Positions 41,838 through 51,610 of a DNA stretch of 64,000 bases are shown in pieces. How positions within the stretch are numbered: the first letter of the stretch is position 1; each line of letters starts with the position of its first letter. Source of the stretch: an uncultured Corynebacterium sp. (lineage in GTDB: Bacteria; Actinomycetota; Actinomycetes; Mycobacteriales; Mycobacteriaceae). The position numbers and the translations under genes are program-made. The DNA lies in the NCBI GenBank assembly GCA_943913645.1, contig CALTYZ010000006.1, forward strand, positions 1-64,000. The letters are read 5' to 3'. The notes under the pieces were generated by a model. It saw only the letters and a list, made by a program, of their open reading frames with translations. It was not told where the DNA came from and searched no databases.

Positions 41838-43289
41838 ATGGTCCAGCACGTCAGCGAGAGCGCGCCGGTGAGCGAGCTCGAGCCGCGCTTTGACGACGAC
41901 TGGCTAGACACCATCGAAGGCTCCCCCCAGCGCCGCACCGTTGTGCAGGTGATGCAGGACTCCTTTACCGGCCCGGCGCGCTGGGCGCGGCGCCTCTCGT
42001 TGTTTGTCTCCACCACCCCGGGCCGGATCGTGGCGATGATGGTGGTGCTCACGCTCGCGCTGGTGGCTGCGGGTGCGGCGATGAGCCAATCAATGGCTTC
42101 GCGCCAACGCGCCTTAGATGCGCTCATTACCGCCACGGAGCCGATGTCGAACTCGGCCCATTTGCTCTATACCTCGCTGTCGCAGGCGGACACGGTGGCG
42201 ACGACGAGTTTCGTCCAACCGGGTTTGCTCAGCGAGGAGCAGGTGCAGCTTTATGTTTCCTCAATCGACCGGGCTGCGGTGACCGCTGCTGAGATTCACC
42301 AGGGGGCGCGCTCGCGCGAGGCGAGCACCATTGGTGATGAGGTCAGCTACTTGGTGACTGACATTTTGCGGGATTTGCCGGTCTATTCCGCACTCATGGA
42401 AAGCGCAAAGGTCAACCAGCGGCTGGGCAACCCGGTTGGGGTCGCCTATATGACAGAGGCGTCGCATGTGATGCGTGAGCAGATGCTGCGCAACGCGGAC
42501 CGGTTATCCATCATCACCCAAGAAGAGGTTGCCCGTGAGGTGGCGCGGTTGTCCTCGCCGCAGTGGGTGCCGTTGTCTGGGTTGTGTGCCGCACTTGTGT
42601 TCTTGCTGTTGGCGCAGTGGCGACTGTGGCGGATCTTCCGCCGCCGGTTCAATCGGGGTTTTTTGTTGGCCACTGCCGCTATCATCGTGGCCATTGTGTG
42701 GGTGGGTGTGTCGAATTTTCAGTCGTGGCAAAGCGGCGTGGTGGGCTTTGAGCGCGCCGCCCAGCCGTGGCAGCGGCTTGCGGATGCACGGGTAGATGCC
42801 CAGGAGTCACGCACCGATGAGACCTTGGCGTTGCTTTCACGCCAGTCGGTGTCGCGCTCGGCGCAGTCGTTTGACCTGACAAGTAAGAACGTGCGCGAAG
42901 CACTCGATGCGGTAGAGACGGTGGGCACCGATGAGGCGACTACAGCTACGGTGGCCTCCGCCCGCCAGGCACTCGATGATTGGAGTGCGGCACATCAGGA
43001 GCTTGTTTCCGCGCTTGCCGACGGCCGGTTTGAGCCCGCCATGAACATCCTGAACAACCCGAACCCGGCCCCCGGCCCACAAGGGCGCGCCGGCTCAGCA
43101 GCCGCATACAACCAGCTGGATGCGGACTTGCAGGAGCTGATCAACGTCTCCCGGGAGAACACTCGCACCTATATCAACGCCTCGCTGGACGCGACGCGCC
43201 TGGTGGCTACTGCTGTAGCACTGTTGAGCTTGGCGGCGGTTGTGTGCATCTGGATCGGGATTCGCCTCAGGTTGGGGGAATACCTGTGA
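41838..43289 (+). CDS. glnX: GlnX membrane protein of the GlnX-GlnH-PknG pathway
   Basis: 483 residues from ATG 41838. A cytoplasmic N-terminus, one helix (IVAMMVVLTLALVAAGAAM), a helical outer domain, two adjacent helices (VPLSGLCAALVFLLLAQW, FLLATAAIIVAIVWVGV), a second helical outer domain, and a final helix. In C. glutamicum and M. tuberculosis GlnX passes the signal from the amino-acid-binding lipoprotein GlnH to the kinase PknG. Overlap with glnH is 4 bp. Confidence 0.93.
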   Translation: MVQHVSESAPVSELEPRFDDDWLDTIEGSPQRRTVVQVMQDSFTGPARWARRLSLFVSTTPGRIVAMMVVLTLALVAAGAAMSQSMASRQRALDALITATEPMSNSAHLLYTSLSQADTVATTSFVQPGLLSEEQVQLYVSSIDRAAVTAAEIHQGARSREASTIGDEVSYLVTDILRDLPVYSALMESAKVNQRLGNPVGVAYMTEASHVMREQMLRNADRLSIITQEEVAREVARLSSPQWVPLSGLCAALVFLLLAQWRLWRIFRRRFNRGFLLATAAIIVAIVWVGVSNFQSWQSGVVGFERAAQPWQRLADARVDAQESRTDETLALLSRQSVSRSAQSFDLTSKNVREALDAVETVGTDEATTATVASARQALDDWSAAHQELVSALADGRFEPAMNILNNPNPAPGPQGRAGSAAAYNQLDADLQELINVSRENTRTYINASLDATRLVATAVALLSLAAVVCIWIGIRLRLGEYL

Positions 43290-44338
43290 GTGGCCCGCGC
43301 AGTGTACGAGCACACCGGCGCGGCGTCAGGCGTGCAGGTGTGTTCCGGCGTGCAGGTGCGCTACGCGTCGCCGGTGTGCTCAGCATCGCAGGTGTGCTTG
43401 GTGGGTGCGCCGCTTCCGGGCCCCCGTTGCCGCGCCCAATTGAAGCACCACCACTGACGTTTCGCGACATGCCTGCACCCCCCGGCGCGAAGCTCGACCC
43501 GCCAGGCCAGCCGGCAGAATCAGCGTTTGTTGATGGCGCCCCCGACTGGGCAGGCTCGTTGCCACCAGGCAGTGAGCAGCAGCGCGAAGGTCCTCACATG
43601 CGCCGGATCAGGGACCGCGGGCGCGTCATCGTGGGGGTTGATCAGTCCCAGTACCTGTTGTCGTACCGTGACGTGAAAGAGGGGGGCCTGCGCGGGTTTG
43701 AAGTTGACTTGGCCCGCGAGATAGCTGCGGATATTTTTGGCAACCCTGAGCAGGTAGATTTCCGGTTTGTGGACTCTGCTGCGCGGGCAGACAGCCTGCG
43801 CTCGGGAGAGGTAGACATGGTCATTCGCACCATGTCGATCACCCCGGAGCGCACCGAGTTGGTAGATTTTTCCACCCCCTACCTCACTTCCGCGGTGCGT
43901 GTGCTTGTCACCCGTGATCGCGGTATCGAGGGAGTTGATGACCTGGCGGGCAAAACGGTGTGCATTGTTGATGGCACGAACCTGCTGAACTTGGTGCGCA
44001 CCCGGATGCCCGAATCAAACGTGTTACGCACCCGCAGCTGGACCGATTGTCTGATGGCGACCCAGCAGTTCCAGGCGGATGCGGTTGTCGGCGATGACGC
44101 GGTGCTGGCCGGCATGGTGGCCCAGGACCCACTCACCCAGGTCTTTCCGGATAAGTTGGCGAACCAGCTCTACGCCATCGGGGTGGCCAAAGGCCATGAC
44201 GATGTGGTGCGCCAAGTCAACTTCACCATAGAGCGGATTCGTGACAACGGCACCTGGGATCGTATCTACGACCACTGGCTTGGTAGCTCACTGACCGAAT
44301 CATGGCTGCCGGAGCCAATGTATCGAGATGATGCTTAG
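43286..44338 (+). CDS. glnH: GlnH solute-binding lipoprotein
   Basis: 350 residues from GTG 43286 (overlapping the glnX stop as GTGA). An Arg-rich N-terminus, hydrophobic core and lipobox (AGVLGGC) mark it as a lipoprotein. Family 3 binding-protein features: GRVIVGVDQSQYLLSYRD, GFEVDLAREIA, DMVIRTMSITPERTELVDFSTPY. Binds aspartate/glutamate-type ligands in the studied homologues and signals through GlnX rather than a transporter. Confidence 0.94.
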   Translation: MSGPRSVRAHRRGVRRAGVFRRAGALRVAGVLSIAGVLGGCAASGPPLPRPIEAPPLTFRDMPAPPGAKLDPPGQPAESAFVDGAPDWAGSLPPGSEQQREGPHMRRIRDRGRVIVGVDQSQYLLSYRDVKEGGLRGFEVDLAREIAADIFGNPEQVDFRFVDSAARADSLRSGEVDMVIRTMSITPERTELVDFSTPYLTSAVRVLVTRDRGIEGVDDLAGKTVCIVDGTNLLNLVRTRMPESNVLRTRSWTDCLMATQQFQADAVVGDDAVLAGMVAQDPLTQVFPDKLANQLYAIGVAKGHDDVVRQVNFTIERIRDNGTWDRIYDHWLGSSLTESWLPEPMYRDDA

Positions 44339-44407
44339 GGCGGATATATAAACCAAAGGCAAACGCAGGCGGGTAACAGGGCGACACGGTTGGAGGGAGT
44401 GAGACAG

Positions 44408-46942
44408 ATGGATGACAACACCACGGTGGCTGACACCCCGGCAGCTGGCGCCGACGAGCCTGACGCGACTGATGCGGCCGATGAGCTCACTGTGCACACC
44501 GAAGCTGTCGCGTTTGACCCTTTCGTCGACGATGACGATGATTCCGATGATGCCGATGACAGACAAGACGGCCCCGCCACTGAGGCTGTTGCATTCGACC
44601 CTTTCGCCGACGATGACGACGACGCTGGTGACGGCACTGGTGATGGTGCCGGTGAGGATGCGTACGATGCATCCTTAAGCGACGCCTCCTACACCGGCTT
44701 GAGCGAAATGGACGGCCTGCTTAAAGACTTAGAGAAGTTGCGCCGCGGGGGCGGCCGGGAGGCCACAAGCCAACGCTCCCGCCTGCAAGCGCTCGACACT
44801 TTCCGGGAACGTCGTGGCGCGCGTCGCTTCAGCAGAGTCGTTGCCGACGGCATGGTTGAGCTGCCTTGGGTGCAACCTGAAGAACCCAAAGAAGCGCTCA
44901 CCGACCCGACGACCGCCGTCGTGCAAAAAGGCATTCCCGCACCCACCCTGCAGGAGGGTGATGTGGTTGCTGGCCAATACGAGATCATGGGTGTGATCGC
45001 CCATGGCGGTATGGGCTGGATCTACCTCGCACAAGACCACTACGTTGCTGGGCGCGTTGTGGTGCTCAAAGGGCTGCACTCTACCGACAACCCGGATGAG
45101 ACGGCTGCGGCAGCCGCAGAACGCGAGTTCCTCGCCGATATCACCCATCCCGGCATTGTGAAGATTTTCAACTTCATCGACGATCCGCGTGTGCCAGGCG
45201 GGTTCATTGTGATGGAGTATGTGGGTGGGCCGAGTTTAAGGCAGCGTCGAAACGCGAGCGAAAACCACCTGCTGGAACCCGACGTGGCCATTGCCTACAT
45301 GCTGGAAGTTTTACCTGCGCTGGAGTATTTGCATTCACGCGGCGTGGTCTATAACGACCTCAAGCCCGACAACGTGATCGTCACCGAGGACCAGGTCAAA
45401 CTCATTGACCTCGGCGCGGTTTCCGGCATCGGCGCCTACGGTTTCATCTACGGCACGAAAGGCTTCCAAGCACCCGAAGTGGCCACTGAAGGCCCGAGTA
45501 TCGAGTCAGATATTTATACCGTGGGGCGGACACTTGCCGCGCTGATCATCGATTTACCCACCACAGACGGTGCGTACGACCTGGGCATTCCCACCCCCAC
45601 CACCGTGCCGCTGTTTCGGCGTCACATCTCGCTGTACCGGCTCATTGCCCGCTGTTGTCATGAGGACCCGCAGCAACGCTTTTCCTCCACCCGCGAGCTT
45701 GAACAACAACTTATCGGTGTGCTGCGGGAAATCATCGCCGTGCGCGACGGGAAGTCCTATCCGGCACAGCACTCCTTGTTCTCCCCGCAACGCACCACCT
45801 TTGGCACAAAGCACCTGGTGTTTCACACCGACCAGCTCATTGATGGCATCACGCGCACCGTGGAAATCACCCCGCAGGAAGTCGTCGCCGCGCTGCCCTC
45901 GCCGCTGATCGACCGCCACGATGTCGGCGCGGCCATGCTCCAGGGCTCCTCCTACGCCGAGCCGCAGGAAACCTTAGAAACGCTGCGTCAGGCGATGCGC
46001 ACCCCGCAGTTTGCAGACTCCATGGAAATCCCCTTCGCCGTTGTGCGCACCATGCTTGACCTGGGTTTGACCACCCAGGCGCGCTCGTGGCTCGGCTCGC
46101 TGGACACGAAATACGGCAGCAACTGGCGTTTCTTCTGGTACTTCGGGGTTGTCAACACCCTGCTCGGCGATTTCGCTGCCGCCCAGCGCGACTTCGCCAC
46201 CGTGCTGAACATTTTGCCCGGTGAGGCAGCGCCGAAACTCGCGCTCGCCGCGATTAACGAGTTGCTCCTGCAGCAGGCGGGCCTTCGTGATCGAGAACTG
46301 CTCAGCGATGAGCTCGCCCGCGCCTGTGCCGGCATTCGCACGACGCTTTTCGACGTCCCCTCCATCACCTTCCAAACCTTGCTGGATTCCGGGGTCCTCA
46401 ACGCAGACTGGTCTCTGGTCACCCAGGAACCAGCAATGCTGCGCTTTCACGCTCTGCGGCTGTATTCCCTTGTGTGGTTGACGAATCCGACTACGGTTTC
46501 CGCGGCGTTCGGTCTGGCGCGCCAGCTGATGAATGAGGGTGAGGTGGAGTTAGCTATTGCCGCGCTTGACCGTGTGCCGCAGTCTTCGCGCCACAGCCGC
46601 ATGGCCAGCCTGACCGCTATTTTGTGCCTGGTGGCGCAGGATCTGACCGAGTCGCGCATTCGTGGTGCTGCTCGCCGCCTGGAGGCAATCCCGAATACCG
46701 AGCCACGCTTTTTGCAAGTCAAGATTTTCGTCCTGCGTGCTGCTCTGACGTTCCTGCGTGACAACGGGGTCTACGGGGCCGCCTCGACCAAACCGCTGTT
46801 TGAGTATGACTTCAACCGTCGTGGCCTGCAGCGCGGGCTTGCCATGACCTTGCGTGACCAGGCCCGGGTGGCGCCATTTTCGCGGCACCGCTACGAGCTG
46901 GTGGACATGGCGAATAAGGTCCGCCCCGCCACCTGGTTCTAA
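44408..46942 (+). CDS. pknG: serine/threonine protein kinase PknG
   Basis: 844 residues; GGAGGGAG precedes ATG 44408. The N-terminus contains a duplicated acidic unit (TEAVAFDPFxDDDDD at about residues 30 and 57). The kinase domain has GVIAHGGMGWIYLA, VVVLKG, VVYNDLKPDN and LIDLGAV (LG in place of the usual DFG), then TPR-type helices to the end. The mycobacterial rubredoxin Cys motifs are absent, as in other corynebacteria. PknG phosphorylates OdhI, relieving inhibition of 2-oxoglutarate dehydrogenase. Third gene of glnX-glnH-pknG. Confidence 0.97.
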   Translation: MDDNTTVADTPAAGADEPDATDAADELTVHTEAVAFDPFVDDDDDSDDADDRQDGPATEAVAFDPFADDDDDAGDGTGDGAGEDAYDASLSDASYTGLSEMDGLLKDLEKLRRGGGREATSQRSRLQALDTFRERRGARRFSRVVADGMVELPWVQPEEPKEALTDPTTAVVQKGIPAPTLQEGDVVAGQYEIMGVIAHGGMGWIYLAQDHYVAGRVVVLKGLHSTDNPDETAAAAAEREFLADITHPGIVKIFNFIDDPRVPGGFIVMEYVGGPSLRQRRNASENHLLEPDVAIAYMLEVLPALEYLHSRGVVYNDLKPDNVIVTEDQVKLIDLGAVSGIGAYGFIYGTKGFQAPEVATEGPSIESDIYTVGRTLAALIIDLPTTDGAYDLGIPTPTTVPLFRRHISLYRLIARCCHEDPQQRFSSTRELEQQLIGVLREIIAVRDGKSYPAQHSLFSPQRTTFGTKHLVFHTDQLIDGITRTVEITPQEVVAALPSPLIDRHDVGAAMLQGSSYAEPQETLETLRQAMRTPQFADSMEIPFAVVRTMLDLGLTTQARSWLGSLDTKYGSNWRFFWYFGVVNTLLGDFAAAQRDFATVLNILPGEAAPKLALAAINELLLQQAGLRDRELLSDELARACAGIRTTLFDVPSITFQTLLDSGVLNADWSLVTQEPAMLRFHALRLYSLVWLTNPTTVSAAFGLARQLMNEGEVELAIAALDRVPQSSRHSRMASLTAILCLVAQDLTESRIRGAARRLEAIPNTEPRFLQVKIFVLRAALTFLRDNGVYGAASTKPLFEYDFNRRGLQRGLAMTLRDQARVAPFSRHRYELVDMANKVRPATWF

Positions 46943-46988
46943 CGGTTGCGGGCTGAGGGCTAACGGCGGTTTGCCTACTCCCCCGCGG

Positions 46989-47067
46989 CTAGGTCAAGAT
47001 AGCAGATCCGATGAGCTGCTCGTTGCGCGACCACGGGTTTTACCGCGCCGGCCGCATTCTGGGCTAG
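46989..47067. repeat. palindrome-ended intergenic repeat, copy A (79 bp)
   Basis: Begins CTAGGTCAAGAT and ends CATTCTGGGCTAG. Aligns along its whole length with copy B, sharing GATCCG/ATCCG, GCGACCA and GCCGCATTCTGGGCTAGTA. Confidence 0.75.
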
Positions 47068-47082
47068 TACCGCTGGTCTGCG

Positions 47083-47161
47083 CTAGCCCAGGATGAGCAA
47101 TCCGAAGTCAAGCTCGACCTGCGACCAGGGATTTTAGCGGAGTAGCCGCATTCTGGGCTAG
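47083..47161. repeat. palindrome-ended intergenic repeat, copy B (79 bp)
   Basis: Begins CTAGCCCAGGATG and ends CATTCTGGGCTAG: inverted arms matching at 12 of 13 bases. Same length as copy A. Occupies the space between the convergent pknG and ackA. Confidence 0.75.
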
Positions 47162-47199
47162 TAGGGCGCGCACGCAGGACGAGGGATAGCAGCGAGAAG

Positions 47200-48405
47200 C
47201 TACTTCATCCGCGCGGCGACTGCGGCCGCCTTCTGGGCGATGGCGAGCTCTTCGTTGGTTGGCACAACAAGCACTTTGACGGTGGACGCGTCGGTGGAGA
47301 TGATGCGCGGGCCGTCGTTGGGCAGGTCGTTGCGTTCCGGGTCAATCTCAATGCCGTACATCTGCAGGTTGTCCAGCGCGTCGGCGCGGACGAACTTGTC
47401 ATTTTCGCCCACCCCGGCGGTAAACGTGATGGCGTCAACGCGTCCCAGGGCGACCATGTAGGAGCCGATGAATCGGCGCAGTTGGTTGAGGTAGACGTTG
47501 TAGGCAAGCCAGGCGTTGGGGTTTTCGTCTTCAATCATGGCGCGCAGCTCCCGGAAGTCGTTGACCCCGGATAAGCCTTTGACACCGGATTGCCGGTTGA
47601 GCAGGTTGTCAATCTCGTCGATGCTCAGCCCGCCTTGGCGCGACAGGTGAAAGATGATGCCCGGGTCGATGTCACCGGAGCGCGTACCCATGACTAATCC
47701 GGCAAGTGGGGTCAGCCCCATGGAGGTATCTACTGGCTGCCCGTTGGCCACTGCGGAGGCGGAAGCCCCGTTGCCCAGGTGCAGCACGATTTGGCGAGTG
47801 TGGTCCGGGTCGCGCCCGATGATGCCCGGCACCTGGGAGGAAACGAATTCGTGGGAGGTGCCGTGGAAGCCGTAGCGGCGGATCAGGTTCTTTTCTGATA
47901 CTTCGGCGTTGATGGCGTAGATGGCTGCCGCCGGCGGCAGGTCCCGGAAGAAGCCGGTGTCAAACACGGCGACGTGCGCGATGTCGGGCAGCAGGGTGCG
48001 GGCGACCTCAATGCCGTCGATGTTGGCTGGGTTGTGCAGCGGCGCAAGGGGGATGAGGTTGCGGATCTGTTCTACCACCGGGTCGAGGATCAGTTCCGGT
48101 TCGGAGAAGATCATCCCGCCGTGGACAACGCGGTGGCCTGCGGCGATGAGATCAAGGTGGGTGGGGCCGATGCCTTTGGCGTCAAGCAGTGCGAAGGTTT
48201 CTTTCAGCCCTACGCCGTGGGAGGCGACTTCTTTTTGCACGACGTATTTTTGGCCCTCGTGCTTGATGGTGATTCGCCCGCTGGGTTCACCGATTTGTTC
48301 AACCAGCCCAGAGATGAACGGCTCGGCGGAGGCATCTGCGTTCGGGTCGACGATTTGGAATTTGATTGAGGAGGACCCGGAGTTAATAACCAGTACGTAT
48401 CCCAT
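47200..48405 (-). CDS. ackA: acetate kinase
   Basis: 401 residues. Interconverts acetyl phosphate/ADP and acetate/ATP. VLVINSGSSSIKFQ, HRVVHGG, FDTGFFRDLP, YGFHGTSHEFV, LHLGNGASASAV and FTAGVGEND are all present. The ATG shares bases with the pta stop. Confidence 0.97.
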   Translation of the reverse strand: MGYVLVINSGSSSIKFQIVDPNADASAEPFISGLVEQIGEPSGRITIKHEGQKYVVQKEVASHGVGLKETFALLDAKGIGPTHLDLIAAGHRVVHGGMIFSEPELILDPVVEQIRNLIPLAPLHNPANIDGIEVARTLLPDIAHVAVFDTGFFRDLPPAAAIYAINAEVSEKNLIRRYGFHGTSHEFVSSQVPGIIGRDPDHTRQIVLHLGNGASASAVANGQPVDTSMGLTPLAGLVMGTRSGDIDPGIIFHLSRQGGLSIDEIDNLLNRQSGVKGLSGVNDFRELRAMIEDENPNAWLAYNVYLNQLRRFIGSYMVALGRVDAITFTAGVGENDKFVRADALDNLQMYGIEIDPERNDLPNDGPRIISTDASTVKVLVVPTNEELAIAQKAAAVAARMK

Positions 48406-49781
48406 TAGTTCGCTCCCGCCTGGATCGCTGTGATGGCCACAGTGTTGACAATGTCGGGCACGGTCGCGCCGCGTGAAAGGTCATTGACCGGCTTGTTCAG
48501 CCCTTGCAGCACGGGGCCGACGGCCAGGGCGTTGCCGGTGCGCTGCGCGATCTTGTAGCCGATGTTACCGGCCTCAAGGTCGGGGAAGATGAACACGTTG
48601 GCATGTCCCGCCACCGGGGAATCAGGGGCTTTTTTCTTGCCGACGCCCTCATCACAGGCCGCATCAAACTGCAGCGGCCCATCCACCACTAGCTCCGGGT
48701 CTAACTGCTTGGCTGCCTCCACGGCCGCCACGGCGCGCTCGACATCTGGCCCGGTGCCGGAAGTGCCGGTGGAGTAGGACAAAATAGCCACCTTCGGATC
48801 GACGCCGAATTGGGCGGCGGTGCGTGCAGAGACTGCGGCGATCTCGCCGATTTGTTCGGCGGTCGGGTTCGGGTTGACCGCACAGTCGCCGAATGCCCAC
48901 AGCCGGCCGCGCAGCACCATGAGAAAGATCGATGAGACCACGGATGCCCCCGGCGCAGTTTTAATGATTTGAAACGATGGTTTGATCGTATGCGCGGTGG
49001 TGTGGGCTGCACCAGAAACCATGCCGTCTGCCAGGCCTTTGTGCACCATCATGGTGGCGAAGTAGGAGATGTCCTGCATGGTTTCACGCGCCTGATCGAG
49101 CGTGATGCCTTTGGATTTGCGTAGCTCGGCGAAGTCGGCGGCAAATTCTTCGAGCAGTTCGGATTCGAGGTGGTTGAGCACGCGCGCTTGGGATAGGTCA
49201 AGGCCGAGCTCGCTGGCGCGGCGTTGGATGTCGGTTTCGTTTCCCAAAATGGTCAACTCGGCCACGTCGCGGCGCAGCAGTTGGTCGGCAGCCTGCAGGA
49301 TGCGATCGTCGTCACCCTCCGGCAGTACGATGTGGGCACGTTTTGCTTTCGCGCGCTCAATCAGCCACGATTCGAACACCGCCGGTGACATGACCTGCTC
49401 AGCGGCGCGGTGGCAGTCCAGGCAGGCGGGACTTGCCAGCTCAGCAGCGCTTGCTAGCGTTGCGACGCTCGCCCCCAGCTCTTCAACCCGCACCTTCGCC
49501 CGCCGCCCCACCGCAGCGTCATCTGCAACCAGGATCACCGGCACGCCGAGCGCCGCAGCTACTTCGGCATCGAAGTTGTAGTCCCCGGTGCCAATGATGA
49601 GCTTGTTTCCGCCATCGTTAATTCCGGAGCCATACACATCAGCAAGGCCCGCGTCTTCGTGCAGGCCGGAGCCGTTGATTGCGGTGGGTTCAAGGCCGAA
49701 CTGGGCCGCCACGGCGTTGATATCGATGCCGTCAAGGGAGCGGTTGACGGGGGTGATCAGCATAGAGTGGCTTTCAGCCAT
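48405..49781 (-). CDS. pta: phosphate acetyltransferase
   Basis: 458 residues from ATG 49781 (MAESHSMLITPVNRSLDG). Converts acetyl-CoA and phosphate to acetyl phosphate. A reduced N-terminal regulatory part is followed by the PTA_PTB domain: RIVLPEGDDDRIL-like HIVLPEGDDDRILQAAD, GMVSGAAHTTAHTIKPSFQIIKT and SYSTGTSGTGPDVERV-like ILSYSTGTSGTG. GGCGGA lies before the start. Operon order pta-ackA as in C. glutamicum. Confidence 0.96.
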   Translation of the reverse strand: MAESHSMLITPVNRSLDGIDINAVAAQFGLEPTAINGSGLHEDAGLADVYGSGINDGGNKLIIGTGDYNFDAEVAAALGVPVILVADDAAVGRRAKVRVEELGASVATLASAAELASPACLDCHRAAEQVMSPAVFESWLIERAKAKRAHIVLPEGDDDRILQAADQLLRRDVAELTILGNETDIQRRASELGLDLSQARVLNHLESELLEEFAADFAELRKSKGITLDQARETMQDISYFATMMVHKGLADGMVSGAAHTTAHTIKPSFQIIKTAPGASVVSSIFLMVLRGRLWAFGDCAVNPNPTAEQIGEIAAVSARTAAQFGVDPKVAILSYSTGTSGTGPDVERAVAAVEAAKQLDPELVVDGPLQFDAACDEGVGKKKAPDSPVAGHANVFIFPDLEAGNIGYKIAQRTGNALAVGPVLQGLNKPVNDLSRGATVPDIVNTVAITAIQAGAN

Positions 49782-49974
49782 GAGTCCGCCTTTCTGGTTG
49801 CAGCAGTGGGTCAGCCTCCGGGCAATACCTGCAGGGCGTTGGGCGCGCGATGCGGCACGCAATATTGGGCTGCAAATATGTGCGTAGGCAGCAACAAGTC
49901 TACCGGTGTAACCCATGGCCGTCTGCACCCCCAGTTGAGACCCAGGCCACGCGCTCTCCTGCTGCGGCGGTGCG

Positions 49975-51105
49975 CTACTTTTCTAGCGCGGCAGCGGCGC
50001 GTGCGGCTCGCGCGCGCGCCTCCTCCACACTCTCACCCGTGCAGTGCACCAAGACATTCTCCCCCACCACCTGCACACTGGTCTCTTCAACTGCCATGGC
50101 CTTAGCAAGGTGGTCAGGAGTGGCGGCAACATGCCTGACAAGTTGGGACGCGCCGGGGGAGATCAAGGTGACGTCGATAGGCAGATGCATTGCGGCGCGT
50201 GCTTGGAGGGCGAACTGGTCTAACCGCTGGGTGGCGCGCGTGAGCATGCCCGCTAGGCCCGGCATGGGCAAAACGCGGGAGAAGTAGACTTCTTCACCGT
50301 CGACGAACAGCTCAATGGCGAACAACCCGTAGGATTCCAGTGCGCCGGTGATGCGGGCGGCGATGGAATGCGCGTTGTCGCGCACACCATCTGGAAGTGG
50401 TGCCGGCTGCCAGCTTTCCACCAGCTTGCCCGCAACGTGGCGAGTACCGATCGGCTCACAAAACCAGGTGGCTAACTCCCCTGTCTTCGGGTCAACAGAG
50501 CGCGCGGTAAGGATCGTGACCTCATAGTCAAAGTCAATGTAGCGCTCCAGTACTACGCCGTCTTCGGCGAACGGGTTGAGCAGGTCAGCTTCTGCCAGCT
50601 CGTCGGGCGTTTCTACAATGTTTTGCTCGCTGCCGTGGCGCGGCTTAATCACCAGCGGGAAACCAATGCGGTCCGCAGCGTCATCAACTTCACCAGCGTC
50701 AAGTACCAGCTCGTGTGCCAGCGTGGGCAACCCCAGCTCGTCGTCGGCAGTGGCGCGCAGCGCGGCACGATCCGCTGTCATCATGCACGTGCGTACTGAC
50801 GGCACGACTCGCGGCCCGCCAAGAGCCTCAGCGTTTCCCTCAATCGTGCCGTCCGCATCGATCACCACACCGCTGTCTTGGGCACTTTCACGCTGGGCTT
50901 GTTCAGTCAGCTCCTGCAGCGCCGCCGTGTCAATATCAGGGTCTGCCACGGCAACGTGCGACCAGTTCGATAGCGTTTCCACCTCGCTGACATACGGCAC
51001 GGTGGTGGGATTCCACCCGAGGTGGCGGTACGCGGTGGCAAGCTCCTGGGCGATGAGGCCGGTGCCTAACACCAGAACCCCCCGGTGATTGGGTTGGCTA
51101 CTCAT
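49975..51105 (-). CDS. purT: PurT-like ATP-grasp formyltransferase
   Basis: 376 residues. N-terminal Rossmann-like unit (VLVLGTGLIAQELATAYRHLGW), then an ATP-grasp core (DRIGFPLVIKPRHGSEQNIV, YIDFDYEVTILTARS, GLFAIELFVDGEEVYFSRVLPMPG). In PurT, formate is used to formylate GAR in purine synthesis. The end of the core deviates from the usual EV-PRPHDTG (here FSRVLPMPGLAG), so ligand-site residues differ and another substrate is possible. Confidence 0.75.
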   Translation of the reverse strand: MSSQPNHRGVLVLGTGLIAQELATAYRHLGWNPTTVPYVSEVETLSNWSHVAVADPDIDTAALQELTEQAQRESAQDSGVVIDADGTIEGNAEALGGPRVVPSVRTCMMTADRAALRATADDELGLPTLAHELVLDAGEVDDAADRIGFPLVIKPRHGSEQNIVETPDELAEADLLNPFAEDGVVLERYIDFDYEVTILTARSVDPKTGELATWFCEPIGTRHVAGKLVESWQPAPLPDGVRDNAHSIAARITGALESYGLFAIELFVDGEEVYFSRVLPMPGLAGMLTRATQRLDQFALQARAAMHLPIDVTLISPGASQLVRHVAATPDHLAKAMAVEETSVQVVGENVLVHCTGESVEEARARAARAAAALEK

Positions 51106-51610
51106 AGCAGATCATTATCACACAGTCGGGCGCGCCTGGGAGGGTTAGTGCCCGTTAGCCGATAAGAGCTGGAGCAACGTGTGCAGTTGGGTACTGAGGG
51201 AGGGTCCGTGGTACCCGGTCGACGCTCATCGTCACGGTAGGAAGGAATGAGTTGAGGCGCTCCCGTGCGATGCTTCAGCCACTTTGGCTGGTATTCGCGC
51301 CGACAGCGCCTCGGCAATGGGGCAACTCCCTTTAAGGAAATTACCCACTCAGCGAAGGATTCTAGCTAGGGATGGATACGGTAGCACTACGCGACAAGAA
51401 AAATCGCATCACAAGCCGGTTTTCAACGTCATCTCAGTGACCAACGCAACCGATAGTTTCTGGCCGACACGATTGCAAAAACCGCCTCCCGCGCCCAACT
51501 GCGATGCAGCAGGAACGACCGGAAGGCGGTTCATGTCCACGCCGTGACAAGTAACACCCGGGGTATCACCTAGACCTGACGAGGTGGGGAGTGTTTATGT
51601 CTCCAGGCGC
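51106..51610. other. intergenic region, no gene seen
   Basis: About 505 bp between the PurT-like gene and the 3' end of the repeat-rich surface protein. Contains the purT promoter area and one terminator-like hairpin; open frames are short and without ribosome-binding sites. No tRNA-like cloverleaf was recognised. Confidence 0.5.
51478..51532 (-). terminator. possible terminator of the surface-protein gene
   Basis: AACCGCCT...AGGCGGTT arms with a ~38-nt loop; on the minus strand the stem is followed by TTTTTGC. About 80 bp past the stop codon. Confidence 0.5.
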
